Shown here: piece after piece, positions 49,677-59,836 of the stretch
Layout: each line of letters starts with the position of its first letter
How positions within the stretch are numbered: position 1 is the first letter of the stretch
Made by a program: the position numbers and the translations under genes
Assembly: GCF_003201875.1 (NCBI RefSeq)
Contig: NZ_QJKD01000008.1
Coordinates: 62,001 to 126,000, forward strand
DNA from: Hungatella effluvii
GTDB taxonomy: Bacteria; Bacillota; Clostridia; Lachnospirales; Lachnospiraceae
Direction of reading: 5' to 3'
Length of the DNA stretch: 64,000 nucleotides
Notes under the pieces: model-generated
Told to the model about the DNA's origin: nothing
The model's database searches: none
Seen by the model: the letters and a program-made list of their open reading frames with translations, nothing else

Positions 49677-51689
49677 CTACTCTGCCCTACGGGACTTCAT
49701 TAGCGCATATAACTCATCCGTGGTTATATGGTTTTCCATATTTGTAATTAACACTACACGTCTATCTTCTTCAGAATACAAAAATTGTCTTTGCCATTCA
49801 TAGAAATAGGGTTCATCACCAACAATATACAGGAAACTCATGTATCCATGAATTACATTAGCAGTCCATTTCATATCAGTTAAACACTCATTCTCATAAA
49901 AATCTTTCCACTTATCATGTTCTCTTTGACGCATCAGTGTGTTTGCTAAAACATATTCTTCCCTAGCTCTTCCTGCATAGTAAAACGCATTTTTATAATC
50001 CTTATCAAGTGCAAGCTGCAAGCTCTTAGTTATAAACTGTGCCCCGCTATTACAATAATAATAGATTTGTGCCTGAAGAAGGAGCGAGTCCTGAAACAGT
50101 TCTGATGCTTCTGGTGACAGTATCTCTGCTGTTTTCTTGCATTCTTCCAAAAAACACTTATATTTCTCCACCGCTTTTACATAGAACAAGTCAAAAAGCT
50201 TTACCTGTTCTTCAAAAGTTTCTTTGGGCTGCAGCCACTGCAGCTGTTCTGATGGTTGATAGGAGTTTTTCATAAATGTACTGATTAGTCCCCTCACATT
50301 GTGATTAGCAAACTGTTCACCTGCATGCTCATCTTCATTCGGCCCAAATGCTGTTGCTGATTTAAAATAGTCCACAAAGCATTTTGAAATCTCTTCTATA
50401 TTATCCTCACTGTAATATTTTCTTATATATCCGGTGCGATGCTTTTCTATATCTATATCACCAGTTCTCCACATAGTTGCAATGAAGTCCAGATAATAGA
50501 CATGTGGTTTTACATTAGAACAGTTAATTAACCAATAATCCTTTACCCCTACATGCAATACCTTTTGTAATTCTTGTCGTATAAATGATGGTTCATTTGG
50601 CAGCATTGTAATATGGCTCCCAGCCAGCAAATCATAGTAGGATACATGATAATAAATTCCATGGCTCCCAGCATCCTCTTTTTCAGGCAGAGATGGTATT
50701 CGTGGATTGTAGTTTTTTTCCAGCCTTCTTGTTACCATTTTTCCATATCCATTATCTGCCCAAATTTTTATAACTCCCTCAGGAATTGATAAATGTCCGC
50801 CTTGATATAGCTCCATCGTTTCACCATATATATTTGTACAACATACAGCATCAGGAATTCTTTCTTTCACAAGATTATATTGTATCTGAATCAATTCACT
50901 GATCAGCTTACCACGTTCCTGATCCGTCTGATACCGTGGATCATTTGCCCAAAATGGGCAATCGCCCTGTCCTCGAAACCCCAAGTTCCAAATGACTTGA
51001 CAATCTTTTTGTCTTTCAATCCCATCTATCCATAACTGTTGAAATTTTTCCGGGTGTTCATCATAAGATGGATTTAAGTCAGGGTATGCCCTCAAGAACA
51101 TTTCTGCACCTAATGGTTCTGCATGGTGATGTGTAACTTTTAGCCCCATAACAGCCGCCAGTTTTCTATAGCGTATTGCATTTCTGTCTGTGCCTGGAAC
51201 AACCATATTTCCACCTAATCGTAATAAAGCTTCAAAAACCATTTCCCATGGTTTATCTTTATCTCCTTCTAAGGTCCAAGTATGCAGCAATACCTCATCA
51301 TTTACAAACCAGCCACGCTGTTTCACCGCATAAGGAGTCATCTGATAGCTATATGCATCAGGAATTACAACACATTCTTTTTTATCCACTTTTTGATTAT
51401 TCCAAAACCATAAATCATGTATACCCAAAAAACATCTGCTGATATGGTAAATTCCATATATAAATCCTAAATCGTCTGCTGCTTTAATCTCTATCTGATT
51501 GTTGTTGACTGCAATGGAGTAGCATTCATTTTCTTGTTCTGCCTTTACCAGAAAAATATCATTTCGTTTCTTTGAATCACTTTTGAACACTGTCTCAATA
51601 TCTCTCTCTAATGTTGCTATTGCCCGCATGACTGGTCTCGTCGCTGCCTCAGCCAGTATCTTTGAATTTCTGCCTAATGTTATTATCAT
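49677..51689 (-). CDS. GH115 family alpha-glucuronidase-like protein (short form)
   Basis: The 670-aa protein keeps the GH115 N-terminal domain (IKAADDLGFIYGIYHISRCF) and barrel (QRGWFVNDEVLLHTWTLEGD, LRLGGNMVVPGTDRNAIRYR, WNLGFRGQGDCPFWANDPRY, WADNGYGKMVTRRLEKNYNP). It also has the helical domain that follows. It lacks the C-terminal beta domains of the 957-aa protein at 22832-25705. Several barrel residues differ (for example VPGTDRNAI where the long form has WPAMHGGSPY), so substrate may differ. It is adjacent to GH35 copy 2 and downstream of the aldose 1-epimerase gene. It is cytoplasmic by absence of a signal. Confidence 0.85.
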   Translation of the reverse strand: MIITLGRNSKILAEAATRPVMRAIATLERDIETVFKSDSKKRNDIFLVKAEQENECYSIAVNNNQIEIKAADDLGFIYGIYHISRCFLGIHDLWFWNNQKVDKKECVVIPDAYSYQMTPYAVKQRGWFVNDEVLLHTWTLEGDKDKPWEMVFEALLRLGGNMVVPGTDRNAIRYRKLAAVMGLKVTHHHAEPLGAEMFLRAYPDLNPSYDEHPEKFQQLWIDGIERQKDCQVIWNLGFRGQGDCPFWANDPRYQTDQERGKLISELIQIQYNLVKERIPDAVCCTNIYGETMELYQGGHLSIPEGVIKIWADNGYGKMVTRRLEKNYNPRIPSLPEKEDAGSHGIYYHVSYYDLLAGSHITMLPNEPSFIRQELQKVLHVGVKDYWLINCSNVKPHVYYLDFIATMWRTGDIDIEKHRTGYIRKYYSEDNIEEISKCFVDYFKSATAFGPNEDEHAGEQFANHNVRGLISTFMKNSYQPSEQLQWLQPKETFEEQVKLFDLFYVKAVEKYKCFLEECKKTAEILSPEASELFQDSLLLQAQIYYYCNSGAQFITKSLQLALDKDYKNAFYYAGRAREEYVLANTLMRQREHDKWKDFYENECLTDMKWTANVIHGYMSFLYIVGDEPYFYEWQRQFLYSEEDRRVVLITNMENHITTDELYALMKSRRAE

Positions 51690-51776
51690 TTTTTCTCCTT
51701 ATTTGAAGCAGCTTCCAATTGTATGTGCCTTCGGCAAGCTGCTTGATTATTATATGGGTAATATCCTTTATTGCAG

Positions 51777-52835
51777 TTAGAAAGAAAATTCATACTGGAT
51801 ATTTCTTTGATATAATTCACCAGTACGTACTATATCAACGCTGTTAAGTACCCTGCCAGTATATGTTGGAACATCCTGTGGTTCAATGGCCACTGCACAG
51901 TTTCGCTTTGTATTAAAAGATGTTTGCTTTTCACCATCATCTCCCAAAAAACCACCTGTATAAACAACTACTGCTGGTGCATCTGTATACATTATCAGTT
52001 TTCTTTGTGATACTGGTTCTTCAAGAACCAACGCTTTTCTCATGATCCATAGTTTTTGTCCTAATATAAAAGCATGATTATAGCCTCTTGCCACTTGGAT
52101 CTGTACATTATCTGAAGCTTGCTGTATTCTATCAACGAAGCTATGATGCTCTCTAAAATCAAACGGAGTTCCTTTCACTGACTGCCTGCTATCTGGTATG
52201 TGTTCTGTTGTATTTGCGACATATTCCTTAGCGTAAACCGTCAAATAATGGTTATGAACACTGGTAGTGAAATCGCCAGAAAGATTAAAATAAGCATGGT
52301 TTGACAGGTTTAAATACGTATCCTGATCGCTACAGGCATTGAACCGAATCAGAAGTCTATTTTCTTTTGTCAGTCTGTAACAAATATTAATTACCCTGTT
52401 TCCCGGAAAGCCATCCTGTCTATGGTTCAACATAGTCGTAAAGACAATTTCGACCCAATCATCACTTACTGACATATTTCCAACGGCTGTATTGGTATAG
52501 GACAAACTGGAGAACCCACCATGAATATTATGCTGCCCTTCATTCTGCATTACCTGCCATTTGTTTTTGCCAAAATTAATAATTCCATCTTTTATGCGTC
52601 CTGTGGTCGGACCAAGAGATGCTCCGGCATACCATGGATTTTTTACATAACTCCTTAGATCTTGACTAGAAAGCAATACGTTGATTTTGTTGTCTGCAAT
52701 ACCGGACGGAATATAGATTCCAGTTAATGATGCACCATATGTTATTACATGAACTGACATCATACCATTATCAAGGCAATACTCATCAATAATGTAACAT
52801 TCAGTTTCTATGGAGTTTAATCGACTTATCATCAT
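51777..52835 (-). CDS. galM: Aldose 1-epimerase
   Basis: The 352-aa protein has the mutarotase fold and its catalytic residues: His105 in NIHGGF, His180 in NLSNHAYFNL and the catalytic base Glu318 in CAVAIEPQDVP. GYNHAFIL near 252 and VVVYTGGFLGDD near 291 are also family marks. It interconverts alpha and beta anomers of galactose, glucose, xylose or arabinose, so that sugars freed by retaining glycosidases can enter catabolism. Length matches the family. It lies between the importer genes and the glycosidases of region 5. Confidence 0.92.
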   Translation of the reverse strand: MMISRLNSIETECYIIDEYCLDNGMMSVHVITYGASLTGIYIPSGIADNKINVLLSSQDLRSYVKNPWYAGASLGPTTGRIKDGIINFGKNKWQVMQNEGQHNIHGGFSSLSYTNTAVGNMSVSDDWVEIVFTTMLNHRQDGFPGNRVINICYRLTKENRLLIRFNACSDQDTYLNLSNHAYFNLSGDFTTSVHNHYLTVYAKEYVANTTEHIPDSRQSVKGTPFDFREHHSFVDRIQQASDNVQIQVARGYNHAFILGQKLWIMRKALVLEEPVSQRKLIMYTDAPAVVVYTGGFLGDDGEKQTSFNTKRNCAVAIEPQDVPTYTGRVLNSVDIVRTGELYQRNIQYEFSF

Positions 52836-52966
52836 TGTCTATAGCCCCTCCCCATAGCATCATCACGATATCCATCTGGTGTTTTTACCTCCTTGGTATA
52901 GCCAATTCTACTGTCTGTTCCGCTATATCAATAGTCGTTGTAATTGTGATATTTTCCCTTACTCCT

Positions 52967-53818
52967 CTACCCTTTGATACCGTCTGATGCAATCCCATCA
53001 ACCAAGTATCTCTGGAAAATTATGAAAAATATTATAATTGGTATTAATGATACCCAAGACATTGCAAACAAGCCACCATAGTTATTATAGGATTGAGGAT
53101 CCAAATACATATTCAAAGCAAGTGGTATCGTAAATTTGCTCGTCGTATTCATAAATATCAATGGCTGGAAAAAATCCTGCCAGCTCCAATAAAATGCAAA
53201 AATCGCAGATGTAATGATTGCCGGCTTCACCACAGGAATCAAAACCTTAAAGAGAATACCAATTTTTCCACATCCATCAATTGAGGCCGCTTCATCCAGT
53301 TCCACTGGAATACTTCGGAAAAATTGGATCAATAAAAAGATAAAAAAGGCTCCGCCAAAGCACCATGGGAGAATTAGTACTAATGTTGTATCTATCAGGT
53401 TTAATCGTTTCAGAATAATATATTGCGGTACAATCATTACCTGCCCCGGAATCATTAAAGTGACCATCACACAACCGAACCAAAATTTAGATAAAAAGAA
53501 CTCCATTCTTGATAGGGCATATGCTGCGAATAATGAAGAAAAAACACAGGTGATTGTACTGATAAGCGTTACCACCAAAGAGTTTTTGAAAAATACGCCA
53601 AACGATACGCCACCAACACCTGCCCAGCCGCTCACATAGTTTTCTATTATGTTCCACTCTTTTGGTATCAATGAGTAGGCATCTGTAAAAATAGTAGCAT
53701 TACTTTTAAATGAACTGGCAATCAACCAAAGCAGCGGATATATCATAATAAACCCCAAGCCAATAGCAAAGGTATGAAAAATAATAGAGTTTAAATTTTT
53801 CTTAGTTTTTCTATTCAC
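52967..53818 (-). CDS. Carbohydrate ABC transporter permease (MalG-like)
   Basis: The 283-aa membrane protein has about six hydrophobic segments (IIFHTFAIGLGFIMIYPLLW first, then LIPIIIFFIIFQRYLVDGIA last). The EAA loop is PVELDEAASIDGCGKIGILF near residue 178. It forms the second half of the region 5 importer channel. The gene follows the other permease gene directly, its ATG at 53818 abutting the previous stop. The downstream 131 bases before the epimerase hold no gene. Confidence 0.93.
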   Translation of the reverse strand: MNRKTKKNLNSIIFHTFAIGLGFIMIYPLLWLIASSFKSNATIFTDAYSLIPKEWNIIENYVSGWAGVGGVSFGVFFKNSLVVTLISTITCVFSSLFAAYALSRMEFFLSKFWFGCVMVTLMIPGQVMIVPQYIILKRLNLIDTTLVLILPWCFGGAFFIFLLIQFFRSIPVELDEAASIDGCGKIGILFKVLIPVVKPAIITSAIFAFYWSWQDFFQPLIFMNTTSKFTIPLALNMYLDPQSYNNYGGLFAMSWVSLIPIIIFFIIFQRYLVDGIASDGIKG

Positions 53819-54715
53819 TTATTTTCCCTCCTTTGATTCATAAAAGACCCAATTGTTTTGAGTTTTAAATAGTACTACGGTAAAGACACCGATAATTGCC
53901 ACCAAAACCCATGCTAACGCACAACTATACCCCATATCAAAATAGGCAAATGACCTTCGGTAGAGGTAAAGAACATAGGATAATGTGCTATCTAAAGGAC
54001 CACCATCTGTAATAACATAACTTTCCGTAAAAATGCGGAAACCGTTGATTACCTGTAAAATTAAATTGAAAAAAATAGTAGGTGTAAGCATTGGCAGGGT
54101 TATCTTAAAAAATGTAGGCATCGGCTTTGCCCCATCTACCATTGCCGACTCATATAAACTATACGGAATCTGCTTTAATGCAGAAAGAAAAATAAGCATA
54201 GATGAGCCAAATTGCCAGATACCCATAAGTATAATTACTGATAAGGCCGTTTTGGGATTTCCTAACAAGGATAACTTTTGTTCTATCCCAAAAGCTGCCA
54301 GAATGGACATTACAACACCTTGATTCCCAAAGATTTGCTTCCATACCACAGAAACTGCAATACTTCCTCCGATAATAGACGGAATATAGTAAAATGTCCG
54401 GTAAAATCCCAATCCCTTATGCTTCTTATTTAGTAACACTGCAACGCCAAGAGCGAATATAAGTCGCAAAGGCACCAGAATTAAGACATAAGAAAAAGTC
54501 ACTTTAATGGATTGATAAAAAGTTTTATCCTGCATAAAAATTCTTTTGTAATTATCAAAACCAATAAATTGCGGAACATTCAAAAGATTATAATTGGTAA
54601 AAGAGTAATACATTGACATAAACATCGGTATTAGATACATTGCAATAAAGCCAAATAACCATGGGGCAAGCAAAAAATAGCCCACCTTATTGTCTCTCAT
54701 TTTTTTTGATTTCAT
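53819..54715 (-). CDS. Carbohydrate ABC transporter permease (MalF-like)
   Basis: The 298-aa protein has about six membrane segments, the first being YFLLAPWLFGFIAMYLIPMF. Its EAA loop is IPYSLYESAMVDGAKPMPTF near residue 188. The ATG at 54715 follows GGAG by 5 bases; the longer frame to 54769 would run into the hairpin region and is rejected. It lies downstream of the solute-binding protein with a hairpin between (54744-54771), the same order as in region 4. Confidence 0.93.
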   Translation of the reverse strand: MKSKKMRDNKVGYFLLAPWLFGFIAMYLIPMFMSMYYSFTNYNLLNVPQFIGFDNYKRIFMQDKTFYQSIKVTFSYVLILVPLRLIFALGVAVLLNKKHKGLGFYRTFYYIPSIIGGSIAVSVVWKQIFGNQGVVMSILAAFGIEQKLSLLGNPKTALSVIILMGIWQFGSSMLIFLSALKQIPYSLYESAMVDGAKPMPTFFKITLPMLTPTIFFNLILQVINGFRIFTESYVITDGGPLDSTLSYVLYLYRRSFAYFDMGYSCALAWVLVAIIGVFTVVLFKTQNNWVFYESKEGK

Positions 54716-54743
54716 AAGATCTCCAATCAGTTCAAGGTATAAT

Positions 54744-54771
54744 AAATGCCGCGGTTTTAACTGCGGCATTT
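54744..54771 (-). terminator. Hairpin between binding-protein and permease genes
   Basis: AAATGCCGC and GCGGCATTT form a nine-pair stem with a 10-base loop, followed on the minus strand by ATTATACC. It lies 43 bases after the solute-binding protein stop and 29 bases before the permease start. It is probably a partial terminator or a stabiliser of the upstream mRNA. Confidence 0.6.
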
Positions 54772-54813
54772 TATTACATGATGACAGTTCAAAAAACGTG
54801 TCATCGTTAATTA

Positions 54814-56175
54814 TTATTTATTATTGCGTTCAAGTATTTCATTCGCATTTTGCCTAAAAGCAGCCGCTGCTTCTTCTGGCGTTGACTGTCCATAAAGTAC
54901 ACCATAAACGGTCGAGTTAAATTCTGCATTAATTTCTGCAATTCCGGCTGGATCTGGCGCAGGAGCATCACTGCAATGTTCAATCGCTACATCTGTATAT
55001 CCAAACATCTCTACTTGTATATCTGACAGTTTGCCTGAATCGCTCAAATATGCTCTTATTTCTGAAGATACTGGTGTCCCTCTTTCGGCCAGGATAATAT
55101 CATTTGCTTCTTCAGAATTAATAAACCAATCAATGAATTTCGCGGCTTCCTCTTTTACTTTAGATGTCTCAGCAATAGAGAAAAACATGCCCGGTTTCTG
55201 CCACAGTCCTTTTACACCATTGTCGCCATATGGCGGTGTTACGAGTCTTAATTTGTTTGTATAATCTTGTACTCTAACCGCGTAATTAGCCCAAGCTGTA
55301 GAAATTCCTGCATCTCCGGTTACCAGCGGGCTGGCTTCGTCTCCCTTTGCTGTAATCGCTGCATATTCATCCGGGTTCGGCATTGCACCGGCTTTAATCA
55401 GCTCTGATATCATATTAACAAAATCAATATATATCTGGTCATCATCATATCCTAATGATAAATTATCCTCACTAAACAGCTGGTATCCATGCTGACGTAC
55501 ATAATAGTTAAAATTGTTAGTATCATCTGCCAAAGGATAGGATGTTCCCATTTTACCGGTCTTTTCTTTGATTTTAAGACAGATATTCTTAAAATCATCC
55601 CATGTCCAGTCGGCTTTCGGTGCTTCAATTCCCGCTTCTGCCATAACATCTTCATTGTAAGCTACTGCCAACTGGGTACTTGACAACACCATTCCTGCCA
55701 TTTTATCATCAATCTTTCCCGAGTTATAGAGGACCGGACTTACATTCGTTAAATCTATCGTTCCATCATCTATAAATGGCTGTAAATCAGTCAAAGAATT
55801 ATTCCTTGCATATGTAGAAATATATAGATAATCCATCTGTACAATATCAGGCATCGTTCCTGAAGCTGCATTTGTTGCCAATTTGTCAAAATATCCATCC
55901 CAACCGGAAGGAGATGCCTCAAAAGTCACATGGGGATTCAGTTCTGTATACAAATCCAGTAACTTTTGTGTATAATCATGTCTGGCCTGACCTCCCCACC
56001 AGGTAATCTTTATTGTAACTGGTTCTGTTCCCTCCTCAGTCTGCACCTGTTCTCCTGACGTTGTACCTTTTGTCTCAGTCGGCTGGCTGTTTGAACTTGA
56101 GTTACATCCAGTTATGCTAAAAACCATTGCAAATGCAAGCGTTAAAGCTGCGGTCTTCTTCATTGTTTTTCTCAT
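54814..56175 (-). CDS. Extracellular solute-binding lipoprotein (family 1)
   Basis: The 453-aa protein starts with a signal peptide, MRKTMKKTAALTLAFAMVFS, followed by the lipobox ITGC. A Ser/Thr/Glu-rich linker comes next. The mature domain opens VTIKITWWGGQARHDYTQKL and has DIVQMDYLYISTYARNNSLT, typical of family 1 binding proteins. The ATG at 56175 is preferred to a longer frame up to 56241 because the signal begins there and AAGGAGAGG lies upstream. A TATAAT box (56241-56246, minus strand) lies 66 bases before the start, with no good -35 box, which suggests activator dependence. Confidence 0.92.
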   Translation of the reverse strand: MRKTMKKTAALTLAFAMVFSITGCNSSSNSQPTETKGTTSGEQVQTEEGTEPVTIKITWWGGQARHDYTQKLLDLYTELNPHVTFEASPSGWDGYFDKLATNAASGTMPDIVQMDYLYISTYARNNSLTDLQPFIDDGTIDLTNVSPVLYNSGKIDDKMAGMVLSSTQLAVAYNEDVMAEAGIEAPKADWTWDDFKNICLKIKEKTGKMGTSYPLADDTNNFNYYVRQHGYQLFSEDNLSLGYDDDQIYIDFVNMISELIKAGAMPNPDEYAAITAKGDEASPLVTGDAGISTAWANYAVRVQDYTNKLRLVTPPYGDNGVKGLWQKPGMFFSIAETSKVKEEAAKFIDWFINSEEANDIILAERGTPVSSEIRAYLSDSGKLSDIQVEMFGYTDVAIEHCSDAPAPDPAGIAEINAEFNSTVYGVLYGQSTPEEAAAAFRQNANEILERNNK

Positions 56176-56308
56176 TAATAGTACCTCTCCTTTGCTAATA
56201 TAAAGTTCACCAGGCCCGGCTTTCTTTATTGAATAATTCAATTATAATGGCCTTTCTGATACAAAAAAAGAAAAAAAACGATATTTGACTTGAAAAAAAC
56301 CGACTGAA

Positions 56309-57787
56309 TTAAATTTCTAGTTTTTTACGGTATTCTCTTAGAGTAACATGGAAATGCTTCTTAAACAGGCGGCTGAAATACTGCCCATCGGCTGGAAAGC
56401 CAACCAATTCAGTTAATCTCATCTGAGATATCTCCGGATGAAAACGCAGCAGTTTTTCTGCCATCGTGATACGATTTCGTTGGATATACACTGATAGCTT
56501 CTCCTTCATCTGCTTATGAAAGTATCTTCCAAGATACTCTTCATTCATATATAAGATATCTTTTGCAAGCCATTGAATTCCTAATTCCTCCTGATCCAGA
56601 TACAGATAAATTGCCAGCAAAATATCCTTAAGTCTTGGCTCAATTTCATTTAAAAAGATTTGCTCTGATCCAAGAAACTGAATTGCTTCCTGAAAAAAAT
56701 CAGCTCTACTCTGAAGCATTCGCTCACCAATATGAGCATCTTGACTTCCCGATACAAGCTGCATAAATAATGACAATTGAAGACACTTTTGCTTCACTTC
56801 TGCTGTAGAAATCTCCAGTTTTGCATAAATCAAGGCAAGCTGATAAAGAATACCTTCAAAACTATTTAGCTGCTCCCACTGTTCAGGTATCCCTATAAAG
56901 CTCCCTTTTTCCCATATACTCTTCTTTAAATCAGGTTCTGACAGCAGTACTTCTGTCGGCATAACCTCCTGCATAAGAAACAACTTTTCAACCTGTTTTT
57001 TTCTGTCTGTAATTTCATAAAAGCTGCAGGCTTCACTAACTGCAGCATCCAGCCGACTGTCATCCAAGCGGGCGTAAATATTTTTCGTACGCATAACCAT
57101 CGTTCTCAAGCTATTGGTATCTTCTATAGCGATTAGTATCCACAAAGTATTATCAATATCAGTCTCCAAAATAAGCCTATCTTCTCCAGCTAATTCATCA
57201 AATATATTCCTGACTACAAAACGTTTAAGCGATGTATCCTGGCCCCCCATCCGCAAAGCCAATAACCGAAGTGTTCTAACACCAGAATTACAAGACTTTT
57301 CATAAAACTCATATTCCCTATATGGTACGTTTTCCCCCTGCAAGTTTTTTCTAAAGAATTGCTCCTTAGCGGCTGGATACAATTGTTCTATTTGATCCTG
57401 ACGCTTTTGATACTCCTGTATATCATCCATAACCCGCGACATTACTTTTTTCAACTTTTCACGATCACAGGGCTTTAAAATATAATGTTTTACACCCAAT
57501 TCCATTGCCTGACTTGTGAACTCATATTCACCATAGCCTGAAAGGATAATGTAAAGTATCCCCTCATAAAGCTGTTTTGCCCTTCTGATCATCTCAATCC
57601 CATTCATAATTGGCATTTTTATATCAGTCAGGACGATATCAGGATGGTATTGCCTAATTAACTCAAGACCCTCTGCCCCATTCCATGCACTGCCTACGAT
57701 ATCAACCTGATATTCAGACCATTCAACCAGATGGACCATTCCCTCCCGCTCTACGTTTTCGTCATCCACAATAATCATCTTATACAT
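56309..57787 (-). CDS. AraC-type response regulator
   Basis: The 492-aa protein has a receiver with Asp8-Asp9 (IIVDDENVEREG), the phosphorylation site Asp55 in IVLTDIKMPI and Lys105 in HYILKPCDREK. The C-terminal AraC domain (about 400-490) is divergent: IQWLAKDILYMNEEYLGRYF holds the first helix-turn-helix, and RLTELVGFPADGQYFSRLFK the second. The start at 57787 follows GGGAGG by 6 bases and gives the usual MYKMIIVDDE opening. It is paired with the kinase 37 bases upstream. It most likely controls the region 5 importer and glycosidase genes downstream. Confidence 0.92.
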   Translation of the reverse strand: MYKMIIVDDENVEREGMVHLVEWSEYQVDIVGSAWNGAEGLELIRQYHPDIVLTDIKMPIMNGIEMIRRAKQLYEGILYIILSGYGEYEFTSQAMELGVKHYILKPCDREKLKKVMSRVMDDIQEYQKRQDQIEQLYPAAKEQFFRKNLQGENVPYREYEFYEKSCNSGVRTLRLLALRMGGQDTSLKRFVVRNIFDELAGEDRLILETDIDNTLWILIAIEDTNSLRTMVMRTKNIYARLDDSRLDAAVSEACSFYEITDRKKQVEKLFLMQEVMPTEVLLSEPDLKKSIWEKGSFIGIPEQWEQLNSFEGILYQLALIYAKLEISTAEVKQKCLQLSLFMQLVSGSQDAHIGERMLQSRADFFQEAIQFLGSEQIFLNEIEPRLKDILLAIYLYLDQEELGIQWLAKDILYMNEEYLGRYFHKQMKEKLSVYIQRNRITMAEKLLRFHPEISQMRLTELVGFPADGQYFSRLFKKHFHVTLREYRKKLEI

Positions 57788-57824
57788 CATACGCCTCCCA
57801 TTCCTCAAAAACACTCTCCTGCAA

Positions 57825-59612
57825 TTACGAATAGATATTGATATCGTTCCTTTGCTCTGCAACAGTTCCAGGAAGTACTATCGTAACCGTTGTCCCTTCC
57901 CCTGCTTTACTATTAATATGAAACTGATAATCAGTTTTATACAATAGCTCTAACCGGTCATAAATATTTTTCAATCCGATTCCATTGCCTCTTGGTTTCA
58001 TAGTAAATGTCCTAACCTGGTCCAGAACAGAGGTATCCATTCCTGGTCCGTCATCAGTAATTTCGGCAACTACCATATCATTGCTCAGACAAATCTTAAT
58101 GTGTATAGAACAAATACTGATCGACTGGTCAATACCATAATAAATGGCATTTTCTACAATAGGCTGCAGAATCATTCTGGGGATCATCCGGTTCTCAGCC
58201 TCTGGTTCCACCTCCATAACAAAGCGTCCACGGTTCTCATACCGAATATGCTGAATAAATATATAATTATTCAATAAATCTGCTTCTTCGGCAACCGTAG
58301 ACATGGTTTCCTGGCTAAATGCCTGGCGCATCAATTCCCCTAACGAAATCACCATCTGGTTTGCTTCCTGATATCGCTCTGCCTGAATCATCCATGTTAC
58401 TGAATTTAATGTGTTATATAGAAAATGTGGATTTATCTGAGCTTGTAATGACTGATACATCGTATCTTTCAATAATATCTGCTTTTCATAGTTCTCCCGT
58501 ATCAGTTCTTGAATTCGCTCCAGCATATTTGCAAAATTTTGCTGAAGCATTCCAAGTTCATCCGTACTATATCCTGTACCCAAATAATCCTTAGCCCGCT
58601 CAAATTCCCCCTGTTCTACAATATACATCGTATCGGTAAGTGTATCCAGTGGATATGTAATATACCTGGCAACTTTCTTGATAACCATAACTGTTCCGGC
58701 AAATAGCAAAATAAATCCGACAATCAGCAAATAAGGCATCATTCTGCTCAACATAAAAGTACTATCATAGGGAACAATATTGATATAATCCCAGGAATAT
58801 TTATCCGAGTTGGCATGACAGATAAAGTATTTTTTTTTGTTAATTTTCACAATATCATACTCTTTGTCCAGGACAGTTCTAAGAAATCCCTCATCAACAA
58901 AGACATTATCTCCATACACTATCCCATCATCTGAGAGAATATAGAGCCTGGTATCGTCTACTTTCAGTACATCCTTGTTTCGCTCTACTATATCGGATAT
59001 CTCACTGATAAAAATGAGGGTTCCTAAATAACGTAAATCAGCGTTTAGGTAATGTCGGATATCCCGTCCTGATAGCAGATAAGGAAATTGCTCTGATGGC
59101 TCAATATATACATAGCCCCCGGCTGCTTCGGAGCACTTATTTAAAAACTCCTGATAGATATCATCCGGTACACTTAGATGCATTTTTCCATTCTGATAAA
59201 AAGCATTTTTCCTGTCTGTATAAATAATTGAAATAACTAACTCCGCATTGATGGATTCCTGAATGATTCTTGTCCTAAAATTGTTTATACTATAAGCATA
59301 TTTCTGTTCATCATCAATTAACATGATTTCATTCAGCTGTCTTTGCATATCATAATCCATCGCAATTCCATACGATCGCTGTTCAATGTCCAGCAATTGT
59401 GTCTCCATGGCATCAATATAGTAGCCTAACTCCTTAATTGAAGTCTGATACAACTTAATATCATACATATTTAAAATAATACGCACAGCAATGAGGCTGA
59501 TTACCAGAAGCGTCCCCAGTATGCCACTGTACATAATCAACATTTTTTTATACACAGTTAAATTTTTTATATAGTTTGAAAAAAGATTCTTAATCAAGCT
59601 GATCTGCTTCAT
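57825..59612 (-). CDS. Sensor histidine kinase (YesM-like)
   Basis: The 595-aa membrane kinase has a first helix near residues 24-45 (MLIMYSGILGTLLVISLIAV), an extracellular sensing region, and a second helix (YLLIVGFILLFAGTVMVIKK, near 290). A HAMP-like linker and kinase core follow. The phosphorylated His lies in LQAQINPHFLYNTLNSVTWM near 390. The N box is in LQPIVENAIYYGIDQ and the G box in DDGPGMDTS. The ATG at 59612 follows GGAG by 6 bases; a GTG at 59624 in the same frame is less likely. It is the first gene of the region 5 minus-strand series. The 305 bases upstream (59613-59917) hold no gene, only two hairpins. Confidence 0.92.
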   Translation of the reverse strand: MKQISLIKNLFSNYIKNLTVYKKMLIMYSGILGTLLVISLIAVRIILNMYDIKLYQTSIKELGYYIDAMETQLLDIEQRSYGIAMDYDMQRQLNEIMLIDDEQKYAYSINNFRTRIIQESINAELVISIIYTDRKNAFYQNGKMHLSVPDDIYQEFLNKCSEAAGGYVYIEPSEQFPYLLSGRDIRHYLNADLRYLGTLIFISEISDIVERNKDVLKVDDTRLYILSDDGIVYGDNVFVDEGFLRTVLDKEYDIVKINKKKYFICHANSDKYSWDYINIVPYDSTFMLSRMMPYLLIVGFILLFAGTVMVIKKVARYITYPLDTLTDTMYIVEQGEFERAKDYLGTGYSTDELGMLQQNFANMLERIQELIRENYEKQILLKDTMYQSLQAQINPHFLYNTLNSVTWMIQAERYQEANQMVISLGELMRQAFSQETMSTVAEEADLLNNYIFIQHIRYENRGRFVMEVEPEAENRMIPRMILQPIVENAIYYGIDQSISICSIHIKICLSNDMVVAEITDDGPGMDTSVLDQVRTFTMKPRGNGIGLKNIYDRLELLYKTDYQFHINSKAGEGTTVTIVLPGTVAEQRNDINIYS

Positions 59613-59836
59613 AATTATCTCCACTAATTTTTCATTATCATATAGTTCTTAGGTAACATTGAGGAAGGTAAATACTTTATATTGTCTGGAAATAATCATG
59701 TTAAAATTAACTAAAATTTTTATCTTTGCCAGACGGTTGCTGTTTACAGCGCAAAAAATGGTGCAGGCCTTTCAGAGCAATACTTTATCAGCAAATATTA
59801 TTTATGTCGATTATTTCATGATATCACTGGCCTGAA

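Noticed and set aside
56241..56269. Member of the AT-rich 16-base-spaced promoter family before the region 5 binding protein
   Set aside because: A TATAAT box exists, but the TATACAC element at the fixed distance is absent.
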